Assembly (NCBI GenBank): GCA_002405485.1
Contig: DHLW01000073.1
Location: 10,622-32,958 of the forward strand
Length of the DNA: 22,337 nt
Direction: 5' to 3'
Origin: Phycisphaerales bacterium UBA4658
Lineage (GTDB): Bacteria > Planctomycetota > Phycisphaerae > Phycisphaerales > UBA1924
The position numbers and the translations under genes are program-made. How positions within the stretch are numbered: position 1 is the first letter of the stretch; every line of letters starts with the position of its first letter. Positions 7,685 through 15,348 of this stretch are shown here, one piece after another. A model generated the notes under the pieces. It did no database searches. It saw nothing but the letters and a program-made list of their open reading frames with translations, and was not told the origin of the DNA.

Positions 7685-8914
7685 TCACAGGCGCGTCATC
7701 TCCGGCAACTTGCCGAGCAGCGGGGTGATGTACTCGATGAACTTCTTGCTGACGTTGTTGGTGCCGTCGATGAACTCCGGGGGCATGTGGCGGGTCTTGG
7801 CGGCAACGTCGGTGAGCTGGATCTGCTTGAAGTCGCTCTTGTAGGGCTTGTTCTTGAGGCGGATGATGGCGACGGAGCCGGAGCGTTCGCCCTTCATGGC
7901 GAGCTTGACGGCGAACTTCGCGACGCCGCGGGCTTCCTTCTGGTCGATGGGTGAGGCGTCGGGCCAGCAGCGCTGGAGATAGCCGAAGGTGTCGGCGCGG
8001 ACACGTGGGGCCTTGCCGGAGCTGGTTTTGACGTGCTTTTTGACGAGGTCGCTCAGGCCGTCGCCGAGGCCGCCGACGCCCGAGAGCTGGACGTTGCCGT
8101 GGGCGTCTTTTTCGAGGCCCTCGACGAGGAGGGTGGTGATGGGCTTGCCGTCCTTGTCCTGAATGCCCTCGCTGACGGCGATCTGGCAGCGGCCGAGTTT
8201 GTCGTAGACCTTCTGCACGTCGCTGACGAAGCGCTGCGTGTCGAAGGGGACTTCGGGGAGGTAGATGAGGTGGGGGCCGTTGTTCTCGCTGCCCTTGCCG
8301 AGGCCTCGGGCGGCCGCGCTGGCGGCGGTGAGGAAGCCGGCGTGGCGACCCATGACGACGTTGATCTTGACGCCGGGAAGAGAGGCGTTGTCGAGGGCGT
8401 CGGCGGCGAAGGCCATGGCCACGAAGCGTGCGGCGGAGGCGAAGCCGGGGGTGTGGTCGGACATCATCAGGTCGTTGTCGACGGTCTTGGGGATGTGGAA
8501 GCAGCGGAGCTCGTAGCCGCCGGCATTGGCGAGTTCGTTCACGATGCGGCAGGTGTCGGAGGAGTCGTTGCCACCGATGTAGAAGTAGTAGCGGATGTCG
8601 TGCTTCTTGCAGGCCTCGACGATCCTGGCGCAGTACTCGGCGTCGGGCTTGTCGCGGCTGGAGCCGAGGGCGGCGGAGGGTGTCCTGGCGATCTTCTCGA
8701 GCGTGGCCGCGGAGAGTTTGCCGAGGTCGACGACCTGGTCCTTGGTCAGGCCGCTGACGCCGTGGCGCATGCCGAGGATCTTCTTGACGCTCTTGAAGGT
8801 CTTGAGCTGCTGGATGGCGCCGACGAGGGACTGGTTGATGACGGCGGTGGGGCCGCCGGACTGGCCGATGACGGCGTTGCCTTTGGGGAGTGCGGCTTTG
8901 CTGGGGGTGGGCAT
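7685..8914 (-). CDS. pfp: Pyrophosphate-dependent 6-phosphofructokinase
   Basis: A 409-residue phosphofructokinase that interconverts fructose 6-phosphate and fructose 1,6-bisphosphate. Family motifs are GQSGGPTAVINQSL (17-30), GGNDSSDT (114-121), PKTVDNDL (142-149) and MGRHAGFLTA (188-197). In ATP-dependent enzymes the two diagnostic positions are glycines. Here they are D117 and K143, the pattern of the PPi-dependent reversible enzyme, which can serve both glycolysis and gluconeogenesis. This assignment rests on those residues and has not been tested biochemically. The ATG at 8914 has AGGAGA 5 bases upstream. It is transcribed divergently from the aldehyde dehydrogenase gene across 107 bp and converges on the DUF1579 gene. 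Confidence 0.92.
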   Translation of the reverse strand: MPTPSKAALPKGNAVIGQSGGPTAVINQSLVGAIQQLKTFKSVKKILGMRHGVSGLTKDQVVDLGKLSAATLEKIARTPSAALGSSRDKPDAEYCARIVEACKKHDIRYYFYIGGNDSSDTCRIVNELANAGGYELRCFHIPKTVDNDLMMSDHTPGFASAARFVAMAFAADALDNASLPGVKINVVMGRHAGFLTAASAAARGLGKGSENNGPHLIYLPEVPFDTQRFVSDVQKVYDKLGRCQIAVSEGIQDKDGKPITTLLVEGLEKDAHGNVQLSGVGGLGDGLSDLVKKHVKTSSGKAPRVRADTFGYLQRCWPDASPIDQKEARGVAKFAVKLAMKGERSGSVAIIRLKNKPYKSDFKQIQLTDVAAKTRHMPPEFIDGTNNVSKKFIEYITPLLGKLPEMTRL

Positions 8915-9021
8915 GGGGGTCTCCTGTGCAAGGAGAATACAGGGGTGGGGAGTGGATGTGGAGCGGCCCTGGGCCGCAGGCGTGCGGGGTCGGCGGGGTT
9001 TCGCCTTCCTATCCTTGGGTG

Positions 9022-10566
9022 ATGACTACCGCACATGCGCTGCTGAAGACCCTTGGCCTGACGGAAGACCCGCGATTCATCGCCCAGCCGAGCGGGCCGG
9101 GGATTGGGCAGACGTTCGTGGTGACAGAGAACCCTGCGACTGGGCAGCCGATCGCTGGGGTGAAGCTGGACACGCGTGCGGATCTGGAGCGGGTGGTCGG
9201 CGAGAGCGTGGAGAGCTTCAAGAAGTGGCGAGAGGTGCCCGCGCCTGCCCGGGGACAGGTGGTGCGGGCGATCGGGGAGGAGTTCCGGAAGTTCAAGGAG
9301 CCCCTGGGCGAGCTGGTGGCGCTTGAGATGGGCAAGATCCGTGCCGAGGGGCTTGGCGAGGTGCAGGAGACGATCGACATCGCGGACTTTGCGGTGGGCT
9401 TGTCTCGGCAGATTCCCGGGCAGGTGTTTCCGAGCGAGCGGCCGGGGCACCGGATGTTCGAGCAGTGGCTGCCGCTGGGCCCGGTGGGGGTGATCAGCGC
9501 GTTCAACTTTCCCAATGCGGTGTGGGCGTGGAACGCGATGCTGGCGGCGGTGTGCGGGAACGTGACGATCTGGAAGCCGTCGCTCTTGACGCCGCTGGTG
9601 GCGATGGCGAGCAACGCGATCGCGGACCGAGTGGCGACGAAGATGGGGCATCCGGGCGTGTTTCGGCTGGTGATCGGGGCGGATGATCAGGTGGGCGAAC
9701 CGCTGGTGGCGGACAAGCGCGTGCCGTTGATCAGCGCGACAGGATCTTGCCGCATGGGCAAGCGGGTGGGCGAGGTGGTGGCGCGGCGTGTGGGCCGGGT
9801 GCTGCTGGAACTGGGCGGGAACAACGCGATCATCGTGCATGAGGACGCGGATCTGGAGCTTGCGGCGCGGTCCATCGTCTTTGGTGCGGTGGGCACCGCG
9901 GGGCAGCGGTGCACGACGACGCGGCGGCTGATCATGCACAGGAGCATCGCCGAGAAACTGACGGCGAAGCTGGTGAGTGCGTATCAGCAGGTGCTCTCGC
10001 GGATCGGTGATCCGCTGAAGGAGGGGACGCTGGTTGGGCCGCTGATCAACGCTCGGGCGGTGGAGGGGTATCTGCACGCGGTGGAGGCGGCGAAGCAGCA
10101 GGGGGGCACGGTGCTGGTGGGCGGGAAGAAGGCGACCGTCGCCGGGCTGGGCGGGCACTTTGTGGAGCCGACGATCGTGAAAGCGCCGGCGAGCAACACG
10201 CTTGCGATCGCGATGGAAGAGACCTTCGCGCCGATCCTGTATCTGTTCACGTACGACAAACTGGATGATGCGATCGCGATGAACAACATGGTCGATCAGG
10301 GCTTGAGCTCGGCGATCTTCACCGAGGGGTTGCGCGCCAGCGAGCGGTTCCTGAGCGTCACGGGCTCCGGGAGCGATTGCGGCATCGCGAATGTGAACAT
10401 CGGAACCAGCGGGGCGGAGATCGGCGGAGCGTTCGGCGGGGAGAAGGAGACCGGGGGCGGTCGCGAGTCGGGATCGGATTCCTGGAAGGCGTACATGCGC
10501 CGCCAGACGTGTACGATCAACTACGGGGGCGGCTTCGCCCTCGCCCAGGGGATTCGCTTTGAGTAG
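9022..10566 (+). CDS. Aldehyde dehydrogenase of the ALDH7 type (aminoadipate-semialdehyde / P6C dehydrogenase-like)
   Basis: A 514-residue NAD(P)-dependent aldehyde dehydrogenase. Motifs are FNFPNAVWAWN (oxyanion N162), WKPS (K185), LELGGNNAI (general base E263) and GQRCTTTRRL (nucleophile C297). The C-terminal phrase NIGTSGAEIGGAFGGEKETG with GRESGSDSWKAYMRR is diagnostic of ALDH7 (antiquitin/AmaB), which oxidises alpha-aminoadipate semialdehyde in lysine breakdown. Paralogues with other substrates exist, so the substrate is inferred. FNFPN replaces the more usual FNFPV. The ATG at 9022 gives the family length; earlier in-frame codons add an unconserved leader crossing the divergent promoter region. 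It overlaps the presumed rpiA start by 8 bp, so the two are probably translationally coupled. No other lysine-degradation gene is visible nearby. Confidence 0.92.
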   Translation: MTTAHALLKTLGLTEDPRFIAQPSGPGIGQTFVVTENPATGQPIAGVKLDTRADLERVVGESVESFKKWREVPAPARGQVVRAIGEEFRKFKEPLGELVALEMGKIRAEGLGEVQETIDIADFAVGLSRQIPGQVFPSERPGHRMFEQWLPLGPVGVISAFNFPNAVWAWNAMLAAVCGNVTIWKPSLLTPLVAMASNAIADRVATKMGHPGVFRLVIGADDQVGEPLVADKRVPLISATGSCRMGKRVGEVVARRVGRVLLELGGNNAIIVHEDADLELAARSIVFGAVGTAGQRCTTTRRLIMHRSIAEKLTAKLVSAYQQVLSRIGDPLKEGTLVGPLINARAVEGYLHAVEAAKQQGGTVLVGGKKATVAGLGGHFVEPTIVKAPASNTLAIAMEETFAPILYLFTYDKLDDAIAMNNMVDQGLSSAIFTEGLRASERFLSVTGSGSDCGIANVNIGTSGAEIGGAFGGEKETGGGRESGSDSWKAYMRRQTCTINYGGGFALAQGIRFE

Positions 10567-11317
10567 CACCAGTCCACACGCCGGCCAGCCGACCTCACCC
10601 GACGCCCCCGATGCGCTCGCCGAGGCCGTGGTCGCCGAGATCCAGTCGGGGATGATCGTCGGTCTTGGCACGGGACGGACGGCCAGCCGCGGCGTGCTCG
10701 CGCTGGCACGTCGCGTGAAGGACGAGAATCTGAAGATCCGCTGCGTGCCCACGAGTCACGCGACCGAGACGCTGGCGCGGGCGTACCAGCTTCCGCTGTT
10801 GGACTTCGCGATGGAAGAGGAGGTTGATTTCCTCTTCGACGGTGCTGACGAGGTGGATCCGAGCTTGCGGATGATCAAGGGCGCCGGGGGCGCGATGATC
10901 CGCGAGCGCATCGTCGCCTATGCCGCGAAGAAGCGGGTGTACATGGTGCAGGAGGCCAAGATGGTGCACCGGCTTGGGCAGCGGGCGACGCTCCCGGTCG
11001 GGGTGCTCGCGTTCGGGTTGGCCTCGACTCGGGCGTCGCTGCGTCGGCTTGGGCTCAACGGGGTGGTCCGTCGGACGCTGGACGGGCACCTGTTCCTCAC
11101 CGACAACGGGTGCCTGATTGTGGACGTCTCGCTCGACGACCCGGCGATCAACCTGGACGAACTCGCCGCTCAGATCGATCGGATTCCCGGAGTGGTCGAC
11201 CACGGGCTGTTCCTGACCGAGGCCGACGAGGTGGTCGTGCAGACCAACGACGGTCGGATTGAGCGTTTGATGCGGCCGGCGCACGAAGCCGAGGCGCAGT
11301 CCCTGTCCAGGGGGTAG
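10559..11317 (+). CDS. rpiA: Ribose-5-phosphate isomerase A
   Basis: Interconverts ribose 5-phosphate and ribulose 5-phosphate in the pentose phosphate pathway. The 252-residue product has the RpiA motifs: phosphate-binding GLGTGRTAS (35-43), TSHATETLA, catalytic DGADEVD (D94 and D97), KGAGGAMIRERI (K107, E116), TDNGCLIVDV, and VDHGLF near the C-terminus. It is about 20-30 residues longer than E. coli RpiA, mostly an Ala/Pro/Ser-rich N-terminal leader. The TTG start at 10559 lies inside the end of the aldehyde dehydrogenase gene with AGGGG upstream. It is the least certain part of the call, since later starts would cut into the conserved helix. Co-location with the aldehyde dehydrogenase suggests cotranscription rather than a shared pathway. 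Confidence 0.92.
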   Translation: MSSTSPHAGQPTSPDAPDALAEAVVAEIQSGMIVGLGTGRTASRGVLALARRVKDENLKIRCVPTSHATETLARAYQLPLLDFAMEEEVDFLFDGADEVDPSLRMIKGAGGAMIRERIVAYAAKKRVYMVQEAKMVHRLGQRATLPVGVLAFGLASTRASLRRLGLNGVVRRTLDGHLFLTDNGCLIVDVSLDDPAINLDELAAQIDRIPGVVDHGLFLTEADEVVVQTNDGRIERLMRPAHEAEAQSLSRG

Positions 11318-11363
11318 TTTCAACCGTGTGAAAAGCTTGGAGCCCCTTTCGGAATCACCGGCC

Positions 11364-11888
11364 ATGCTCCATTCAATCAATCGTCTGCGGAGCGTCGTGC
11401 CGGTCGTTCTGTGTGCAGCGGTGATGGCGGGTGCCGCGGGATGCGAGCGACGAACCGCTCCGGCCCCGAGCAACGCACCAATCGCGGCGGGGGTCCCGGT
11501 CGCGCCGCCGATCGACTGGGAGAAGACCAAGCCCGCCGACGCAACGGCTTCGATGGAGGGCTTGTCGGCGGTCTGCCGGATGCTGGATGTTCGGAATCGC
11601 GGCGCGCAGATAGGGACCTCGTTCACCATCGGATACACAGGTCATGGCGCCGACGACGGGGCGGGCGGCAAGGTTGCTCTGAGCCCGGAACAGTGGAAGG
11701 GCATGCTCGAGCTCATCTCGAAGTCGCCGTCGGGTATCGGCGCGGCCCGCGCGCTTCCAGCTTCCGCGAAGAACTACAACGATGGGCACGGCGCGGTGCG
11801 GCGCAATGCCTATGAGATTCGTCGATCGGGCGCAGCTCAGTTCGTGTTCACGATCGTCAGACGGTTGGATGATGATTCCACCGGCTGA
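11364..11888 (+). CDS. Small predicted lipoprotein, function unknown
   Basis: A 174-residue protein that I do not recognise. Its N-terminus (MLHSINRLRS, a hydrophobic core, then AGAAGC) is a lipoprotein signal peptide with lipidated C27. An Ala/Pro-rich linker (about 31-50) leads to a globular part of about 120 residues with no motif that I can assign. This includes GTSFTIGYTGHGADD and a C-terminal AQFVFTIVRRL. The protein is expected at the membrane, facing the periplasm. The ATG at 11364 starts the signal peptide; a GTG at 11328 would add 12 residues. It lies 46 bp after rpiA. Its stop codon is immediately upstream of the CBS-domain gene, so it probably belongs to the same transcript. Confidence 0.75.
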   Translation: MLHSINRLRSVVPVVLCAAVMAGAAGCERRTAPAPSNAPIAAGVPVAPPIDWEKTKPADATASMEGLSAVCRMLDVRNRGAQIGTSFTIGYTGHGADDGAGGKVALSPEQWKGMLELISKSPSGIGAARALPASAKNYNDGHGAVRRNAYEIRRSGAAQFVFTIVRRLDDDSTG

Positions 11889-11904
11889 TGCAGACCTTCA
11901 ACTC

Positions 11905-11909
11905 GGAGG
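11905..11909 (+). promoter_or_regulatory. Ribosome-binding site fixing the CBS-protein start
   Basis: GGAGG lies 5 bases before the ATG at 11915. It supports that start over the in-frame ATG at 11888, which overlaps the lipoprotein stop codon by one base. Confidence 0.75.
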
Positions 11910-11914
11910 TTCCC

Positions 11915-12361
11915 ATGCTCGCCAGAGACCTGATGACGCCAACGCCCATCTCCGTCGGGCTGGACACCCCGATCACCGACGTTGCCAGGCTCATGGCCGA
12001 GCGCGACATCGGCGCGGTGATCGTGGTTGACGGCACCGGCGAACTGCGGGGGATCATCACCGAGAGCGACTTTACCGGCATGGCGCGGTGCGTGCCGTTC
12101 ACGCTCGACCTGGCGCCGGTCATCTTCGGTGCGCGGGCGGCGACGCTCAAGGAACTCGAGCACATCTTTGAGCAGGCCAGGAAGCTCGCCGCCCGGGACG
12201 TGATGTCGGAGAAGGTCGTCACGGTGCGTCCGGACGAGGAGGTCGGGCACGTGGTGCGGCTGATGCTGACGAGGAAGCTCAAGCACGTGCCGGTTGTCGA
12301 CGGCAAGCGGCCGGTGGGCATGATCGCCCGGCACGACGTGCTGAAGCTCATGGCCACGTGA
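11915..12361 (+). CDS. Two-CBS-domain protein
   Basis: A 148-residue cytoplasmic protein made of a tandem pair of CBS domains. The first spans about residues 3-58 (ARDLMTPTPISVGLDTPITDVARLMAERDIGAVIVVDG, then GIITESDF). The second spans about 94-146 (RDVMSEKVVTVRPDEEVGHVVRLML, HVPVVDG, GMIARHDVLKLM). Such pairs bind adenine nucleotides such as AMP, ATP or SAM and act as energy sensors for partner proteins. The partner here is not shown. The SbtA-type transporter gene follows in the same direction after about 85 bp, which makes it a candidate. The conserved Thr-x-x-Asp-like ends (ITESDF, IARHDV) are compatible with nucleotide binding. Confidence 0.9.
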   Translation: MLARDLMTPTPISVGLDTPITDVARLMAERDIGAVIVVDGTGELRGIITESDFTGMARCVPFTLDLAPVIFGARAATLKELEHIFEQARKLAARDVMSEKVVTVRPDEEVGHVVRLMLTRKLKHVPVVDGKRPVGMIARHDVLKLMAT

Positions 12362-12446
12362 GCGGGCAAGCAGGGGGCCGATGGGCCCGATCCGGCGGCG
12401 GCGGACGGGGATGCACGCGGCCGAGAAATCGGGTACAACCTCCGGA

Positions 12447-13535
12447 ATGACCGCGTTCGCGACGGCCAGTGGTCTTGTGCCCCAGCTCACGCTCGGCGAG
12501 GGTGGTTCAGCGCTCGCCGCGCTTGCGAGCCCGCCGGTGCTGTTCTTCTTCTTGGGGATGCTGGCGGCGGCGGTGCGGAGCAATTTGCACATCCCCAAGG
12601 CCGTGACCAAGCTGTTGTCGCTGTATCTGCTCTGGGCGATCGGCTTCAAGGGCGGGGTGCTGATGACGCAGGGGGAGGTGGGCGAGGAGATGGTGCTCTC
12701 GCTCGCCGCGGGCATGCTGATGGCGGTGGTGGTGCCGGTGTGGACGTTCTTTCTGCTGCGCCGGTTCGTCGACGTGTACAACGCCGCCGCACTCGCCGCG
12801 ACCTATGGATCGATCTCGGCCGTGACGTTCATGGCTGCGTGCGACGTGCTCACGGCCCGCGGGATCGAGTATGGCGGCCACATGGTGGCGGCGATGGCGC
12901 TCATGGAGTCGCCGGCCATCGTGGCGGCGGTCATCCTGATGCGTGTCTCAGAGACGCGGTCGCGCGCCGGGGCGTCCACGTCGCACGAGCAAGCGGCGCC
13001 GGGCGTGAATGACGGGGCGCATGGGGCCATAAAGTCCAGACCGGGCTGGGGAACGCTCATGCACGAGGCGTTTCTCAACGGGCCGGTGTTTCTGCTGCTG
13101 GGCTCGCTGCTGATCGGCATGCTGGTCGGCAGCAAGGGCTATGAGGCGGTTCGGCCTCTGGTGGTGGACGCGTTCAGCGGCGTGCTGGTGTTCTTTCTGC
13201 TGGATCTGGGGATCCTCGCGGCGCGCAAGCTCAAGACCCTCGCCGACGCCGGCGCCAAGAAGATGGTGCTGTTTGCGCTCTTTGTGCCGCTGGTCAACGC
13301 GGCGTGCGCGATCGGGCTCGCAAAGCTGCTGGATCTGGAACAGGGCAATGCGGTGCTGCTGACGGTGCTGTGCGCGTCGGCGAGCTACATCGCCGTGCCC
13401 GCGGCGGCGCGGATCGCGATCCCCAAGGCCCAGCCAAGCGTCTATCTCACGATGGCGCTGGGCATTACGTTTCCGTTCAACCTGGGTGTAGGGATACCAC
13501 TGTACATGTGGGTCATCGGCAGCGTGTGGTCGTGA
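12447..13535 (+). CDS. SbtA-family sodium-dependent bicarbonate transporter homologue
   Basis: A 362-residue membrane protein with about ten hydrophobic segments in two similar halves. It matches the SbtA (Sbt_1, formerly DUF897) family: LASPPVLFFFLGMLAA, IPKAVTKLLSLYLLWAIGFKGG, YGSISAVTFMAA, MALMESPAIVAAV, then SASYIAVPAAARIAIP and ITFPFNLGVGIPLYMW. In cyanobacteria SbtA imports bicarbonate with Na+ and is held in check by the PII-like protein SbtB. No SbtB-like gene is present here. A hydrophilic cytoplasmic loop at residues about 168-203 separates the halves, as in the family. The ATG at 12447 is the likely start; in-frame ATGs at 12381 and 12414 would add Arg-rich residues. The substrate in a non-photosynthetic host is an inference. 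Confidence 0.88.
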   Translation: MTAFATASGLVPQLTLGEGGSALAALASPPVLFFFLGMLAAAVRSNLHIPKAVTKLLSLYLLWAIGFKGGVLMTQGEVGEEMVLSLAAGMLMAVVVPVWTFFLLRRFVDVYNAAALAATYGSISAVTFMAACDVLTARGIEYGGHMVAAMALMESPAIVAAVILMRVSETRSRAGASTSHEQAAPGVNDGAHGAIKSRPGWGTLMHEAFLNGPVFLLLGSLLIGMLVGSKGYEAVRPLVVDAFSGVLVFFLLDLGILAARKLKTLADAGAKKMVLFALFVPLVNAACAIGLAKLLDLEQGNAVLLTVLCASASYIAVPAAARIAIPKAQPSVYLTMALGITFPFNLGVGIPLYMWVIGSVWS

Positions 13536-13750
13536 ATCGACTCCGGTGAGCGATTTGCCCGAGGTCGCACGCGCGGTGCTCAGGTCCGGCGTGCGCGAGT
13601 GCATCGAGCGGAACTGGGGTTTTGTCGAGGGTCGTCGGCGCGGTGACTCGGAAGCAGCGTGCGATGCGGCGCTAGCATTCGACATGTCGTCTGGAGGGTG
13701 CGCCCGCTGGTACGCCGCGACCCCGACGACTCATCCCGAAGGACGCTCCC
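13536..13750. other. 215-bp intergenic region before catalase
   Basis: No gene is supported. A 10-bp palindrome, CGACATGTCG (13680-13689), lies 61 bp before the catalase ATG. I see no convincing -35/-10 pair and no Fur/PerR- or OxyR-like site that I would defend. Confidence 0.4.
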
Positions 13751-15268
13751 ATGCACGCCAACGGTCATCACCAGACATCGAACGAGTCCAAGTGCCCGGT
13801 CTTGACGACGGCCAACGGTGCGCCGATCGGCGTGCAGCAGGCGCTGACGGCGGGGCCGCGCGGCCCAGTGCTGCTGCAGGATGCGGCGCTTCTGGAGCAG
13901 ATGCAGCACTTCAACCGCGAGCGGATTCCGGAGCGCGTGGTGCACGCGAAGGGCTCGGGGGCGTATGGCACGTTCACGGTGACGGGCGACGTCACCAAGT
14001 ACACGCGCGCCAGCGTGTTCTCGAAGATCGGCAAGAAAACCGAGTGCTTCCTGCGGTTTTCGACGGTGGCGGGCGAGCGCGGGGCGGCCGACGCCGAGCG
14101 CGATGTGCGCGGGTTCGCGCTCAAGTTCTACACCGACGAGGGCAACTGGGACCTGGTCGGCAACAACACGCCGGTGTTCTTCGTGCGTGATCCGTACAAG
14201 TTCCAGAACTTCATCCACACGCAGAAGCGGCACCCGCAGACCAATCTGCGCGACATGGACATGCAGTGGGACTTCTGGTCGCTCTGCCCGGAATCGCTGC
14301 ACCAGGTGACGATCCTGTTCAGCGATCGCGGGATTCCTTCGAGCTATCGCCACATCAACGGCTACGGCAGCCACACGTTCTCGCTCATCAACGCGGCGGG
14401 CGAGCGGGTGTGGTGCAAGTTCCACTTCAAGACCCGCCAGGGCATCAAGAACATGACCGACGAGGAGTCGGCGCAGCTCATCGGGTCTGACCGTGAGAGC
14501 CACCAGCGCGACCTGTTCAACGCGATCGCGCGGGGTGAGTTTCCGAAGTGGCGGGTGTGCATCCAGGTGATGACGCAGAAGCAGGCCGACACGTTCCGGT
14601 GGAATCCGTTTGATCTGACCAAGGTCTGGCCGCACAAGGAGTTTCCGCTGATCGAGGTGGGCGAGCTGGAGCTGAACCGGAATCCGGAGAACTATCACGC
14701 GGAGGTTGAGCAGGCGGCGTTCAAGCCCAGTGCGCTGGTGCCGGGGATCGGTCCGAGCCCGGACAAGATGCTGCAGGCGCGGCTCATGAGCTACGCCGAC
14801 ACGCATCTGTATCGGTTGGGTGTGAACCACCACCAGATTCCGGTGAACAAGCCGCGGTGCCCGGTGATGAACTACATCCGCGACGGGCAGTCGGCCCATG
14901 GGTCATATGGCTCGGCGCCGAACTACTGGCCGAACTCGATCCCGACCGCGCCGAAGCCCGATCCGGCGTTCGCCGACCCGGCGTGGACGCTCGGGCAGAC
15001 GATCGTGGATCGCTTTGACTCCACGGTCGATCACGATGACTACACCCAGGCGGGCAACCTGTATCGCATGTTCGACGACGCCCACCGCGAGCGGCTGGCC
15101 AAGCGCATCGGCGGGGTCCTGAAGCAGGCCCGGCAGGAAGTCCAGATGCGTCAGCTCTGCCACTTCTTCCGCGCTGATGAGGACTATGGCAAGCGTGTTG
15201 CCAAGCACCTGGGGATCGATGTTTCGGCGATGATGGCGCAGATGAGTGCCCCCGCCGGCGCTCGCTGA
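13751..15268 (+). CDS. katA: Monofunctional heme catalase, small-subunit type
   Basis: Converts hydrogen peroxide to water and oxygen. The 505-residue product is the length of small-subunit catalases. Active-site signatures are [15 protein letters not shown] (catalytic H65), [29 protein letters not shown] (catalytic Asn at 138/139) and the proximal heme signature [17 protein letters not shown] (heme ligand Y348, with R344). The C-terminus (about 420-500) is the usual catalase-related immune-responsive domain. There is no signal peptide, so it is cytoplasmic. The ATG at 13751 has AAGGA about 7 bases upstream. It converges on a three-gene TerC operon; since Mn2+ and catalase both protect against peroxide, a joint stress role is plausible but inferred. 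Confidence 0.96.
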   Translation: MHANGHHQTSNESKCPVLTTANGAPIGVQQALTAGPRGPVLLQDAALLEQMQHFNRERIPERVVHAKGSGAYGTFTVTGDVTKYTRASVFSKIGKKTECFLRFSTVAGERGAADAERDVRGFALKFYTDEGNWDLVGNNTPVFFVRDPYKFQNFIHTQKRHPQTNLRDMDMQWDFWSLCPESLHQVTILFSDRGIPSSYRHINGYGSHTFSLINAAGERVWCKFHFKTRQGIKNMTDEESAQLIGSDRESHQRDLFNAIARGEFPKWRVCIQVMTQKQADTFRWNPFDLTKVWPHKEFPLIEVGELELNRNPENYHAEVEQAAFKPSALVPGIGPSPDKMLQARLMSYADTHLYRLGVNHHQIPVNKPRCPVMNYIRDGQSAHGSYGSAPNYWPNSIPTAPKPDPAFADPAWTLGQTIVDRFDSTVDHDDYTQAGNLYRMFDDAHRERLAKRIGGVLKQARQEVQMRQLCHFFRADEDYGKRVAKHLGIDVSAMMAQMSAPAGAR

Positions 15269-15297
15269 GCGCCGATCTGACGCGCACGCACGTCAAC

Positions 15298-15341
15298 CAC
15301 GAGCGTCGGAGAACGGGTTCTTCGACGCTCGTGCCACTTTT
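15298..15341 (+). terminator. Intrinsic terminator between catalase and the TerC operon
   Basis: A 17-bp stem with one G-T wobble (arms 15298-15314 and 15317-15333, with GG between) is followed by CCACTTTT. It starts 29 bp after the catalase stop. On the minus strand no T-run follows the stem, so it best fits the catalase transcript, although it could also slow the opposing TerC transcript. Confidence 0.8.
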
Positions 15342-15348
15342 GTGCACG

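Noticed and set aside
8033..9022. Plus-strand frame rich in Val, Gly, Glu and Asp opposite phosphofructokinase
   Set aside because: It lacks motifs and is opposite a full-length enzyme with diagnostic residues.
8746..10752. Long minus-strand open frame opposite the aldehyde dehydrogenase and rpiA
   Set aside because: It is Arg/Pro/His-rich with low complexity and covers clear plus-strand enzymes. It is a codon-bias artefact.
13546..14190. Plus-strand open frame starting before catalase and running into it
   Set aside because: It overlaps the catalase gene in another frame and shows no family motif. The catalase frame is unequivocal.
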